Shown here piece after piece: positions 16,297 through 23,296 of a DNA stretch of 44,456 nt. The notes beneath the pieces are model-generated. The model worked only from the letters and a program-made list of their open reading frames with translations. It searched no databases and was not told the DNA's origin. This DNA is from Sulfurimonas sp. (GTDB lineage: Bacteria; Campylobacterota; Campylobacteria; Campylobacterales; Sulfurimonadaceae), in assembly GCA_026996295.1 (NCBI GenBank), contig JALWLL010000057.1:1-44456 (forward strand), read 5' to 3'. The first letter of the stretch is position 1. Each line of letters opens with the position of its first letter. A program made the translations under genes and the position numbers.

Positions 16297-17277
16297 GTGC
16301 TACGCCTATTTTTTGCTTTTCACCTTCTCGTCTTTACTCTTTTTGCCTGCCAAGGCGGATATGAATCGTGTAAGCAAAAGATCATCGATTCGCAAACTAT
16401 TATTGATCAAAGCCTTTATATCCCAATCAATAAAACCCAAAGACTTGTTTACTCAACACAACTTCCAGAAGCTAAGGTGCTTAAAGCAGATCCTTTTTTA
16501 GCTCTTTATCTTGTGCAAGATCGTGAAAACTTCCCATACCCTTTTCGTATGAACATCAACGTCCCATCAGGCTATGCATCGGTAAATGCCGAGTGTGCAA
16601 CCGAGGGTATTATCAAGCAAGAACAAATTGGGCTCAACCATCTCGCCGTATTTAATGAAGCTGTATCTACCCCCTCACTGCTTCTGAACAGTTGCTGCTC
16701 TTTTGAGGGGATTGTAACACCAAGAGGGATTATTACAAAAGAGTATATAGAAAATTTTTTAAATAGTGCAAAACCTGAGTATGCAGATATAGGGATTCGG
16801 GTGCAAGATCGTAACGCTACACTTTATGTGGCATATGCGGATCCTTTTTGGGAAGAAAACCCTTTTATGCGGGGGGACATTCTTTTACGTCTTGATAATC
16901 AGAAGATCAAAGATGCCGCTTCGTTTATGAAAACTGTACTTTTTGCAAAACCCGGCATACTCCATACAGTGAAACTTCAAAGAGATCACCAGGTTTTGGA
17001 AGTAAGTGTGAGAAGTAAAAAAAGATATGGTGGAGGTTTTTTAAGCGATACCTTTTTAGAGCAAAAAGGGATCTATTTTGATGAAAATCTTGCTATCACA
17101 AAACTCTCTACGGGAGATGCGTATCATGGGCTAAAACTGGGCGATAAGCTTGTAAGTGTCAATGGCAAAAATGTCAATAATCAACAAGAAATAATGAAAA
17201 ATATGCCACATACGAACAAGTTTACAATCTTGCTCTTTCAAAGAGATGATTTTCAGTTTTTTATACGTGTAAAGTAG
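16297..17277 (+). CDS. exported PDZ-domain protein
   Basis: 326 residues. The N-terminus (MLRLFFAFHLLVFTLFACQGG) is a signal peptide, with FAC a possible but imperfect lipobox. Residues about 30-155 are a domain I do not recognise, holding Cys pairs (NSCCSFEG). Two PDZ-like modules follow: about 158-240 (GIRVQDRNATLYVAYADPFWEENPFMRGDILLRLDNQKI) and about 255-326 (LAITKLSTGDAYHGLKLGDKLVSVNGKNVNNQQEIM). No protease domain is present. The GTG start directly follows the ebfC stop, with GGAG at 16285-16288. From memory, the order ebfC-PDZ-ispA-tkt is also found in Campylobacter, so the linkage is ancient; function unknown. Confidence 0.85.
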   Translation: MLRLFFAFHLLVFTLFACQGGYESCKQKIIDSQTIIDQSLYIPINKTQRLVYSTQLPEAKVLKADPFLALYLVQDRENFPYPFRMNINVPSGYASVNAECATEGIIKQEQIGLNHLAVFNEAVSTPSLLLNSCCSFEGIVTPRGIITKEYIENFLNSAKPEYADIGIRVQDRNATLYVAYADPFWEENPFMRGDILLRLDNQKIKDAASFMKTVLFAKPGILHTVKLQRDHQVLEVSVRSKKRYGGGFLSDTFLEQKGIYFDENLAITKLSTGDAYHGLKLGDKLVSVNGKNVNNQQEIMKNMPHTNKFTILLFQRDDFQFFIRVK

Positions 17278-17289
17278 GTAGAATTCCGC

Positions 17290-18135
17290 ATGCAAAATTT
17301 TGAAAACTTTTTACTCAAGCATCTACCGACTTCTCAAAGTATCCATCCAACATATGAGCAGGCACTGCATAAAATGCTCAAAGCCGGCGGAAAAAGATTT
17401 CGTCCGGAGCTTTTGCTGGGTGTTGTAAACGCTTATAACCCACTCCTCAGGGACGCTGCCATGCATGCGGCATATGCTATAGAGCTTTTACATACCTACT
17501 CGCTTATCCATGATGATCTTCCGGCAATGGACAACTCACCGCTTCGTCGCGGAGAGCCGACACTTCACGTCAGTTTTGATGAAGTTACAGCTATTTTAGT
17601 GGGTGATGCTCTTAACACCTATTCGTTTGAGGTGTTAAGTGAAGCGCCTTTTTCAGACTATACGAGAGTAAAACTTATTCATGAGTTGGCAAAAAACGGT
17701 GGGCTCAACGGTATGGTTTTGGGGCAGGCGATCGATTGTTATTTTGAGAACAGGCCTTTGAGTGTTGAAGATATTAAAACACTCCACACAAACAAAACTG
17801 CCAAACTGATAGCGGCATCACTGAAGATGGGTGCGATCATTGTAGGTAAAGAAGAGCTTGGAGAAAAGTTATATGATTTTGGTATCAAGCTTGGTGTTTT
17901 ATTTCAGATTCAAGATGACATTTTGGATGTTACACAAAGTTCTCAAGAGGCTGGAAAGCTGACCAATAATGATGAAGATAAAAACTCTTTTGTAACGGTC
18001 TTGGGTTTGGAAGCATCTTTACAAGAAGCAAACCTTTTTGCAGAGGAACTTCTCAAAGAGATGGCAGGTTTTGATGAGGGCTTACAAGAGGAGCTCTCCT
18101 CTTTGTTGGTCAAATATATAAACAGACATAAATAA
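17290..18135 (+). CDS. ispA: short-chain polyprenyl (geranyl/farnesyl) diphosphate synthase
   Basis: 281 residues. It condenses isopentenyl diphosphate with allylic diphosphates. The first Asp-rich motif is DDLPAMD (75-81) with following NSPLRRGEPTLH, the two-residue-insert form typical of bacterial farnesyl synthases; the second is DDILD (209-213). KAGGKRFRPELLLG and the GQAIDC region are also conserved. It feeds quinone and undecaprenyl lipid synthesis. It is located 12 bp after the PDZ gene and 15 bp before tkt. Confidence 0.95.
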   Translation: MQNFENFLLKHLPTSQSIHPTYEQALHKMLKAGGKRFRPELLLGVVNAYNPLLRDAAMHAAYAIELLHTYSLIHDDLPAMDNSPLRRGEPTLHVSFDEVTAILVGDALNTYSFEVLSEAPFSDYTRVKLIHELAKNGGLNGMVLGQAIDCYFENRPLSVEDIKTLHTNKTAKLIAASLKMGAIIVGKEELGEKLYDFGIKLGVLFQIQDDILDVTQSSQEAGKLTNNDEDKNSFVTVLGLEASLQEANLFAEELLKEMAGFDEGLQEELSSLLVKYINRHK

Positions 18136-18150
18136 ATTTAAGGAAAATAG

Positions 18151-20070
18151 ATGAGTAACGATATGCGTCAAAAGATGGCAAACACGATAAGATTTTTAGC
18201 AGCAGATATGGTTCAGCAGGCAAACTCAGGTCACCCGGGTGCACCTATGGGACTTGCAGATATCGCTGTAGTTCTCAGCGAACACTTCAACCATAACCCT
18301 AAAAACCCTTCATGGTTAAACCGTGACCGTTTGGTATTTTCAGGGGGACATGCGACAGGTCTTATCTACTCACTCTATTATCTTTGGGGATACGGTCTTG
18401 AGATAGATGATCTGAAAGCTTTTCGTCAGTTAGACTCAAAAACTCCCGGTCATCCGGAGTATGGACATACAAAAGGTATCGAGATCACGACAGGTCCTCT
18501 TGGTCAGGGAGTTGCCAATGCCGTAGGTTTTGCAATGGCTTCGAAGTTTGTCGGTGCACAGGTTAACTCTGAGACTGCAGAACTGATCGATCATAATGTG
18601 TACTGCTTATGTGGTGATGGTGACCTTGAAGAGGGTATAAGCTATGAAGCATGTTCTATTGCGGGGCATAACAAACTGAACAACCTTATTGTTATCTATG
18701 ATTCTAACCGCATAACTATCGAGGGAAATACAGATCTCTCTATCTCAGAAGATATTCGAGCTAGATTTGAATCTCAGGAGTGGGAAGTTTTAGAGTGTAA
18801 CGGGCATGATTATGATGAGATAGATGCAACGATCACTCAAGCAAAAAAAGCTGATCGACCTGTTTTGATCATAGCCAATACGATTATTGCAAAAGGGGCA
18901 GGAGCACTAGAGGGCTCACACCACTCTCACGGCGCGCCGCTTGGTGAAGATGTGATCGCTGATGCAAAACGGGGTGCTGGATTTGATCCTGAGAAAAAGT
19001 TCTTTGTGCCTGAAGATGTTATGGCAAGATTTCGTTGTGCGGTTGAGAAGGGTGATCTTTTGGAGCGTGAGTGGATACACAGACAAAAAACACTGCCGCT
19101 TATGGAGCAAAACGAGGCTCTTGAGGCGTTGCAAAATCATGATTTTGATCGTATTGAGTGGCCTGTGTTTGACAAAGCAGAAGCAACACGCAGCACAAAC
19201 GGTAAAGTGATGAATGCCATCGCAAAAGCGCTGCCAAGCTTTGTAGGCGGTTCAGCAGATTTAAGCCCTTCAAACAAAACAAATCTCAATGATATGGGAG
19301 TTTTTCCAAAAGGGAGAAATATCTACTTTGGTATTCGTGAACATGCCATGGCTTCTATAGTAAATGCTATGGCTCTTTATGGTCCATTGCTTCCGTTTTC
19401 TGCAACTTTCTTTGTGTTTTCAGATTATCTCAAGCCGGCTGCTCGTATTGCGGCACTGAGTGGAATTCAAAACTTTTATATCTGGACACACGATTCTATA
19501 GGTGTAGGTGAAGATGGACCGACCCATCAACCTATAGAGCATCTTTCACAGTTTCGTGCCTTGCCAAACTTTTATGTATGGCGCCCCGCAGACGGTGCAG
19601 AAAATGTAGAAGCATGGAAAGTGGCACTGAGTATGAAAAGATCACCTTCTGCTTTTGTATGTTCTCGTCAAAATCTCTCAGTGCTTCCAAAGGCTTTCAA
19701 AGGTGAAGCGGCGAGAGGAGGTTATCTGTTGGCCTCTGATGAGCATGCCGTGATCACATTGATGGCGAGTGGTTCGGAAGTGGAGCTTGCACTGAAAGTG
19801 AAAGAGGCACTCAATGAAAAAGATGTACCTGTAAATGTTGTTTCAGTTCCATGTTATGATCTTTTTATAGAGCAAGACAAAGAGTATATCGATTCTATTG
19901 TTGTTGATGGAACAAAAAAAGTTGCCATAGAAGCAGCTCGCGGCTTAGAGTGGTACAAACTGGCTGATGAAGTGATCGCTATGGATAGTTTTGGTGCTTC
20001 CGCTCCGGCAGGGAAGCTTTTTGAGAAGTTTGGCTTCTCAGTTGACTCGATCTTAGAAAGAATCAAGTAG
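18151..20070 (+). CDS. tkt: transketolase
   Basis: 639 residues, near family length. It is a thiamine-diphosphate enzyme of the pentose phosphate pathway. The cofactor motif is GDGDLEEGISYEACSIAGHNKLNNLIVIYDSN (about 155-186), with GHPGAPMG near the N-terminus, GIREHAMASIVNAMALYG and HDSIGVGEDGPTHQPIEHL in the pyrimidine domain, and a C-terminal domain from about 510. It starts ATGAGTAAC after AAGGAAAATAG. It is the last gene of the rightward run, ended by the strong terminator at 20079-20113. Confidence 0.97.
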   Translation: MSNDMRQKMANTIRFLAADMVQQANSGHPGAPMGLADIAVVLSEHFNHNPKNPSWLNRDRLVFSGGHATGLIYSLYYLWGYGLEIDDLKAFRQLDSKTPGHPEYGHTKGIEITTGPLGQGVANAVGFAMASKFVGAQVNSETAELIDHNVYCLCGDGDLEEGISYEACSIAGHNKLNNLIVIYDSNRITIEGNTDLSISEDIRARFESQEWEVLECNGHDYDEIDATITQAKKADRPVLIIANTIIAKGAGALEGSHHSHGAPLGEDVIADAKRGAGFDPEKKFFVPEDVMARFRCAVEKGDLLEREWIHRQKTLPLMEQNEALEALQNHDFDRIEWPVFDKAEATRSTNGKVMNAIAKALPSFVGGSADLSPSNKTNLNDMGVFPKGRNIYFGIREHAMASIVNAMALYGPLLPFSATFFVFSDYLKPAARIAALSGIQNFYIWTHDSIGVGEDGPTHQPIEHLSQFRALPNFYVWRPADGAENVEAWKVALSMKRSPSAFVCSRQNLSVLPKAFKGEAARGGYLLASDEHAVITLMASGSEVELALKVKEALNEKDVPVNVVSVPCYDLFIEQDKEYIDSIVVDGTKKVAIEAARGLEWYKLADEVIAMDSFGASAPAGKLFEKFGFSVDSILERIK

Positions 20071-20078
20071 TTTTAGAG

Positions 20079-20113
20079 CTAACTTCTAAGTTTTAGAAGT
20101 TAGTCTTGTTTTT
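20079..20113 (+). terminator. strong intrinsic terminator of tkt
   Basis: CTAACTTCTAA (20079-20089), loop GTT, TTAGAAGTTAG (20093-20103), then TCTTGTTTTT. It is an 11-bp perfect stem plus a T-rich tail. The right arm overlaps the stop codon, and the T-tail the last codons, of the convergent gene. Confidence 0.85.
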
Positions 20114-20396
20114 GTGCCTGCTCTTTCATGTGAGCGATATAGGCATCAAGATTGCTCTCGATCATCAGTGTATAGTCTTTTAAAAGAGCCTCTTTTACAG
20201 CTTCTTTTTCTGCTTCCAAATCCTGTGCTATGGTTGATGCTTCAAATGCACTAAATCTTGCAGCGGCAAAACGCAGAGCTGAACCTACCGTTCCTGAGGG
20301 ATCTTTTTGGTTTAGCTCGTTGGCTAGGTTGATAAACTTATCTGCAGTATCGTAGAGTGCTTTGATACTCTCTTCTTGACTCATCTCTTGACTCAT
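20100..20396 (-). CDS. DUF3144-like small protein
   Basis: 98 residues, helical. DKFINLANELNQKDPSGTVGSALRFAAARFSAFEAS matches my recollection of the DUF3144 family, whose function is unknown. There is no signal peptide or membrane segment. The first eight residues are a direct duplication (MSQEMSQE), giving two possible starts; the first has a good AAGGA site so I use it. The 3' end is embedded in the tkt terminator. Confidence 0.75.
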   Translation of the reverse strand: MSQEMSQEESIKALYDTADKFINLANELNQKDPSGTVGSALRFAAARFSAFEASTIAQDLEAEKEAVKEALLKDYTLMIESNLDAYIAHMKEQAQKQD

Positions 20397-20449
20397 TTGA
20401 ATTCCTTAAAATATTTTCTTCATTTTACACTATTGGCTGTTTACTTCAC

Positions 20450-21358
20450 TCATAAATAGTTTAAAACTTCTACACCGATAAAAATAACACCCAAAAAAAG
20501 AACAGAAGAGATAAATACCAGAGCCGTTACGATTTTTGGTTCACAGTCATACAAAGAGGCAAGGTTGACATTGGCGACGGCAAGGGGCATCAGAAGTTCT
20601 ATAAAGATCACACCCTTTATCATAGGGTCAAGTGTAATGTTGTAGAGCAGTGCAAAAGCCAGCAGAGGCAAAAGAACAAATTTAAACCCCACAACCCAAG
20701 AGATAAGGGTTGTGTTTATCTCTTTGATCTTGGTTCCATAGAGGTAGATCCCAAACAAAAAAAGCTGCATGGTCATCGAAGCATACGCTCCCATCATCAA
20801 CATCTTCATAATTGCTTCAGAGGGTTTGTATCCATATACACTTAAGGTGATAGCGGCTATAGCAGCCCATAAAATGGGAAGTTTTACGATGTTAACAAGA
20901 GATCTCTTGACATCAAAGCTTCCCCGTGAGTAAAAATAGACACCGATAGTATAGACCACAAACACATTGACGAGATTGACCACCGTCGTATAGGGGATCG
21001 ATGCCTCCCCGAAGATAGCTATGTTGAGCGGGATACCTAAGTTGCCTGTATTGCCTATGATGGCTGCCACCATGGCGATGGAGTACTCTTTTTTGTGCTT
21101 AAAAAGCCTATGAGCAAAAACAGCAGAAGCGATAAGCGCAATAATCACAATAGCCAAATAGATGCTCGGAGCATACAAAAGTGTTATATCTACTGGGTGG
21201 ATAAGTAATCCCCAGAAGGTGAGAAACACCTGTAAAAAATAAACATTGAGAAGTGTTATGGTTTTATCATCGATTTGTTCTTTAAAACTACGTTTGGCAA
21301 GATAGCCCATAACAATAAAAACATAAATACTTATAATGGAGAAGATAATGGAACTCAT
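20450..21358 (-). CDS. AEC (auxin efflux carrier) family transporter
   Basis: 302 residues, about ten membrane helices. IISIYVFIVMGYLAKRS at the start, an IGNTGNLGIPLNIAIFGE signature near 110, and PLAVANVNLASLYDCEP toward the end are typical of AEC permeases, which export or import small organic anions. The frame runs further upstream to 21475, but that would be antisense across the thioredoxin-like gene and the extra residues look non-coding. The ATG at 21358 gives the family-like start and falls exactly at the edge of the shared palindrome at 21355-21389. It has no ribosome site, so a leaderless mRNA is predicted. Substrate is unknown. Confidence 0.88.
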   Translation of the reverse strand: MSSIIFSIISIYVFIVMGYLAKRSFKEQIDDKTITLLNVYFLQVFLTFWGLLIHPVDITLLYAPSIYLAIVIIALIASAVFAHRLFKHKKEYSIAMVAAIIGNTGNLGIPLNIAIFGEASIPYTTVVNLVNVFVVYTIGVYFYSRGSFDVKRSLVNIVKLPILWAAIAAITLSVYGYKPSEAIMKMLMMGAYASMTMQLFLFGIYLYGTKIKEINTTLISWVVGFKFVLLPLLAFALLYNITLDPMIKGVIFIELLMPLAVANVNLASLYDCEPKIVTALVFISSVLFLGVIFIGVEVLNYL

Positions 21359-21389
21359 AGTGCAATTATACTGTATAATTGCACTATGA
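21355..21389. promoter_or_regulatory. 35-bp palindromic divergent promoter
   Basis: TCATAGTGCAATTATAC (21355-21371), centre T, then its exact reverse complement (21373-21389). It covers both start codons (CAT at 21356-21358, ATG at 21386-21388) and two symmetrical TATAAT boxes (minus strand 21365-21370, plus strand 21374-21379). Start sites six to seven bases downstream fall on the start codons themselves, predicting leaderless mRNAs both ways. It may also be an operator. Confidence 0.8.
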
Positions 21390-21706
21390 ATACTATAGAA
21401 ACACTCCAAGAGACTATAAAAGAAAATATGGCGGTGATGATCTACTTCTCGGCTCCCTCGTGCAATGTATGTCATGCGCTCAAGCCAAAACTTCTAGAAG
21501 CGATAGAGCACAATTTTGAGAAGTTTACAATTATCAGTGTAGATATATCAAAAGAGCAGGAGATCGCAGCACATTACAGCGTTTTTGCCATACCTACCGT
21601 TTTAGTGTTTTTAGAGGGCAGAGAGTTTTTACGCAAATCGCGTCATATGTCGGTTGAAGAGGTGATCCGTGAGATCAAACGCCCTTATGAGATCATGCTC
21701 TCATAA
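21386..21706 (+). CDS. thioredoxin-family protein with CNVC active site
   Basis: 106 residues with a thioredoxin fold. The redox pair is Cys26-Asn-Val-Cys29 (FSAPSCNVCHALKPKL), and the cis-proline segment is FAIPTVLVFLEG. There is no signal peptide, so it is cytoplasmic. The dipeptide between the cysteines (NV rather than GP) suggests a specialised, less reducing or different-partner protein. A longer frame back to 21275 is rejected because the family start fits MNTIETLQE at 21386. It is divergent from the AEC transporter across the palindrome. The 3' end overlaps the convergent trmH-like gene by 14 bp. Confidence 0.9.
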   Translation: MNTIETLQETIKENMAVMIYFSAPSCNVCHALKPKLLEAIEHNFEKFTIISVDISKEQEIAAHYSVFAIPTVLVFLEGREFLRKSRHMSVEEVIREIKRPYEIMLS

Positions 21707-22448
21707 AAGCGATCAGTGCAGCGCTGATGGCAACATTTAAAGACTCCACATCTCTTTGCATGGGGATGATAAGCTTTTTGTTGCACAGCGCTTCAACCTC
21801 ACTACTGAGCCCCTCGCTTTCATTGCCCAAAACAAAAACAGAGCGTTTGGAGGGTTGTATATCGTATATACTCTCTTTGGCATCAAGTGAGAGTGCATAT
21901 ATATCGGTGTTTGAGAACTCCGCTAAAACCCCTTCAAGTGTGTCACAAAAGTAGATAGGGAGTTTAAAGAGTGTGCCGGCACTCGCTTTTACGACCAAAG
22001 GGGAAATTTTTGCCGAGTTCTTTTTGGGTAAAATAATGCCATCGATATTGCCCGCTGCACAGCTTCTTATGATCATACCGAGATTTTGAGGGTTGTGTAT
22101 GCCATCAAGAGCAATAAGTCTAAACTCTTGCATCGTGTATAACTGTTTTGCGTGTTGGTAGGTTTTTGAGTAGATATCGATCGCTACACCCTGATCTTGT
22201 TTGGCGTTTTTACTTATACGCGAGAGGGCACTTTTTTCATGGTAAGTGATCTCTATATTGCGTTGTTTTGCCAGTGTTAGAATCTTTTTTATAGCACCGT
22301 CAGGTTTGTTTGTTTGTGCCAAATGAAGCTTATGAATCTCAATAGAGTTATCTTGAAGCATCTCAACAACCACATTACGCCCATACAGGGTAATGATCTT
22401 TTCAAAAAAAGCTTTTTTCTCTTTATACTCTTGGGAATCTTTCATCAT
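21693..22448 (-). CDS. TrmH/SpoU-family RNA 2'-O-methyltransferase
   Basis: About 251 residues. The SPOUT trefoil-knot motifs are present: LDGIHNPQNLGMIIRSCAAGNIDGIIL, FVLGNESEGLS and IPMQRDVESLNVAISAALIAF. An N-terminal substrate-binding part (about 10-95, YGRNVVVEMLQ...) resembles RlmB-type proteins that methylate 23S rRNA, though a tRNA target is possible. The start is one of GTG 22451, ATG 22448 or ATG 22445; ATG 22448 shares one base with the yaaA stop (TGATG), so coupling is likely. It lies downstream of yaaA on the minus strand. Confidence 0.88.
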   Translation of the reverse strand: MMKDSQEYKEKKAFFEKIITLYGRNVVVEMLQDNSIEIHKLHLAQTNKPDGAIKKILTLAKQRNIEITYHEKSALSRISKNAKQDQGVAIDIYSKTYQHAKQLYTMQEFRLIALDGIHNPQNLGMIIRSCAAGNIDGIILPKKNSAKISPLVVKASAGTLFKLPIYFCDTLEGVLAEFSNTDIYALSLDAKESIYDIQPSKRSVFVLGNESEGLSSEVEALCNKKLIIPMQRDVESLNVAISAALIAFMRA

Positions 22449-23176
22449 CACTCCACTATATTGTAAACTATTTCAGTTTTGTTTTTTATCTTTTTTATCT
22501 CATGAATTTGAAGTGTATCTATCTCCAGACTCATAAATGCCTCGATACTCTCAATCCCGTTTTTTGCAATTTCACGCAGCACTATGCCCCTGTAGGCTTT
22601 TGCCCAGTGACTCACTGTTTTTTCATTTTTTAAAAACTTTAACGTTGTGTAGGGCTTTGTAGCTTTGTAAAACTTCTCATAATAACCTGCACGCAAATCA
22701 AGCACTTCGTGGGAGGCGAGATACAAATCTATTTGATAGGAGAAACGCTCTTTGTAAAATTTCTCCGGTGCAATATCGCCAATAGAGTTGCCCTGTTTTA
22801 CTTTATAGTTGGCAATGGTGTCACCGCCAAGTAAAGGACCGTAAAGATTTGAGAAGATAAGTGTGTTCTCTTGTAAAAACTGCTGAGCATCTGCATCAAG
22901 TTCGTTATATTGAAGATAATCATATGCAACACCCTGATAGCGTTTTATGGCAGGCATAAGCTGTGCATTGAATATATCACAGATATACGGTTCACATTCG
23001 CTGAACTTTTTAAAGCCAAAGAGTTTTTTGATGAGCTCTTTATCTTTTGAGAGCACAATTTCATTGTATCTGCTTAGTATCTCATCTCTGGCACTGAGTG
23101 CTCCAAAGATATCTTTTTTTGCGGCATTGCCGCCGCTGTTTTTTCCTTCTGAGGGGGAGAAAAGGATCTTTAACAT
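22448..23176 (-). CDS. yaaA: YaaA-like peroxide stress protein (DUF328)
   Basis: 242 residues, the family length. The N-terminus MLKILFSPSEGKN matches the YaaA start, and the end of the core (VSHWAKAYRGIVLREIAKNGIES) matches the conserved C-terminal part. In Escherichia YaaA limits free iron during hydrogen peroxide stress and binds DNA. The ATG is preceded by a minus-strand -10 (TATAAT, 23212-23217). It overlaps the trmH-like gene by one base. Divergent from the GAF/HD-GYP gene. Confidence 0.9.
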   Translation of the reverse strand: MLKILFSPSEGKNSGGNAAKKDIFGALSARDEILSRYNEIVLSKDKELIKKLFGFKKFSECEPYICDIFNAQLMPAIKRYQGVAYDYLQYNELDADAQQFLQENTLIFSNLYGPLLGGDTIANYKVKQGNSIGDIAPEKFYKERFSYQIDLYLASHEVLDLRAGYYEKFYKATKPYTTLKFLKNEKTVSHWAKAYRGIVLREIAKNGIESIEAFMSLEIDTLQIHEIKKIKNKTEIVYNIVE

Positions 23177-23211
23177 ATCTGTTGCCTTTTGTAGTGTAAA
23201 AATCTGATCGT

Positions 23212-23217
23212 ATTATA
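23212..23217 (-). promoter_or_regulatory. -10 box for yaaA
   Basis: TATAAT on the minus strand, 35 bp before the yaaA ATG. Confidence 0.5.
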
Positions 23218-23296
23218 CCCATACCTTTCATAGAATTTTAACCTATATAGAGTTATATCTATTCTATGGTATCATACAAAATATAGGAGAACACAG

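Noticed and set aside
21355-21389. Palindrome as insertion-sequence end, attachment site or terminator
   Set aside because: It sits at the 5' ends of two genes, has no flanking duplication or transposase, and no T-tail in a useful place.
21275-21475. Longer versions of the thioredoxin-like and AEC genes that overlap each other antisense
   Set aside because: The extra N-terminal residues are not family-like, and both conserved starts fall symmetrically at the palindrome.
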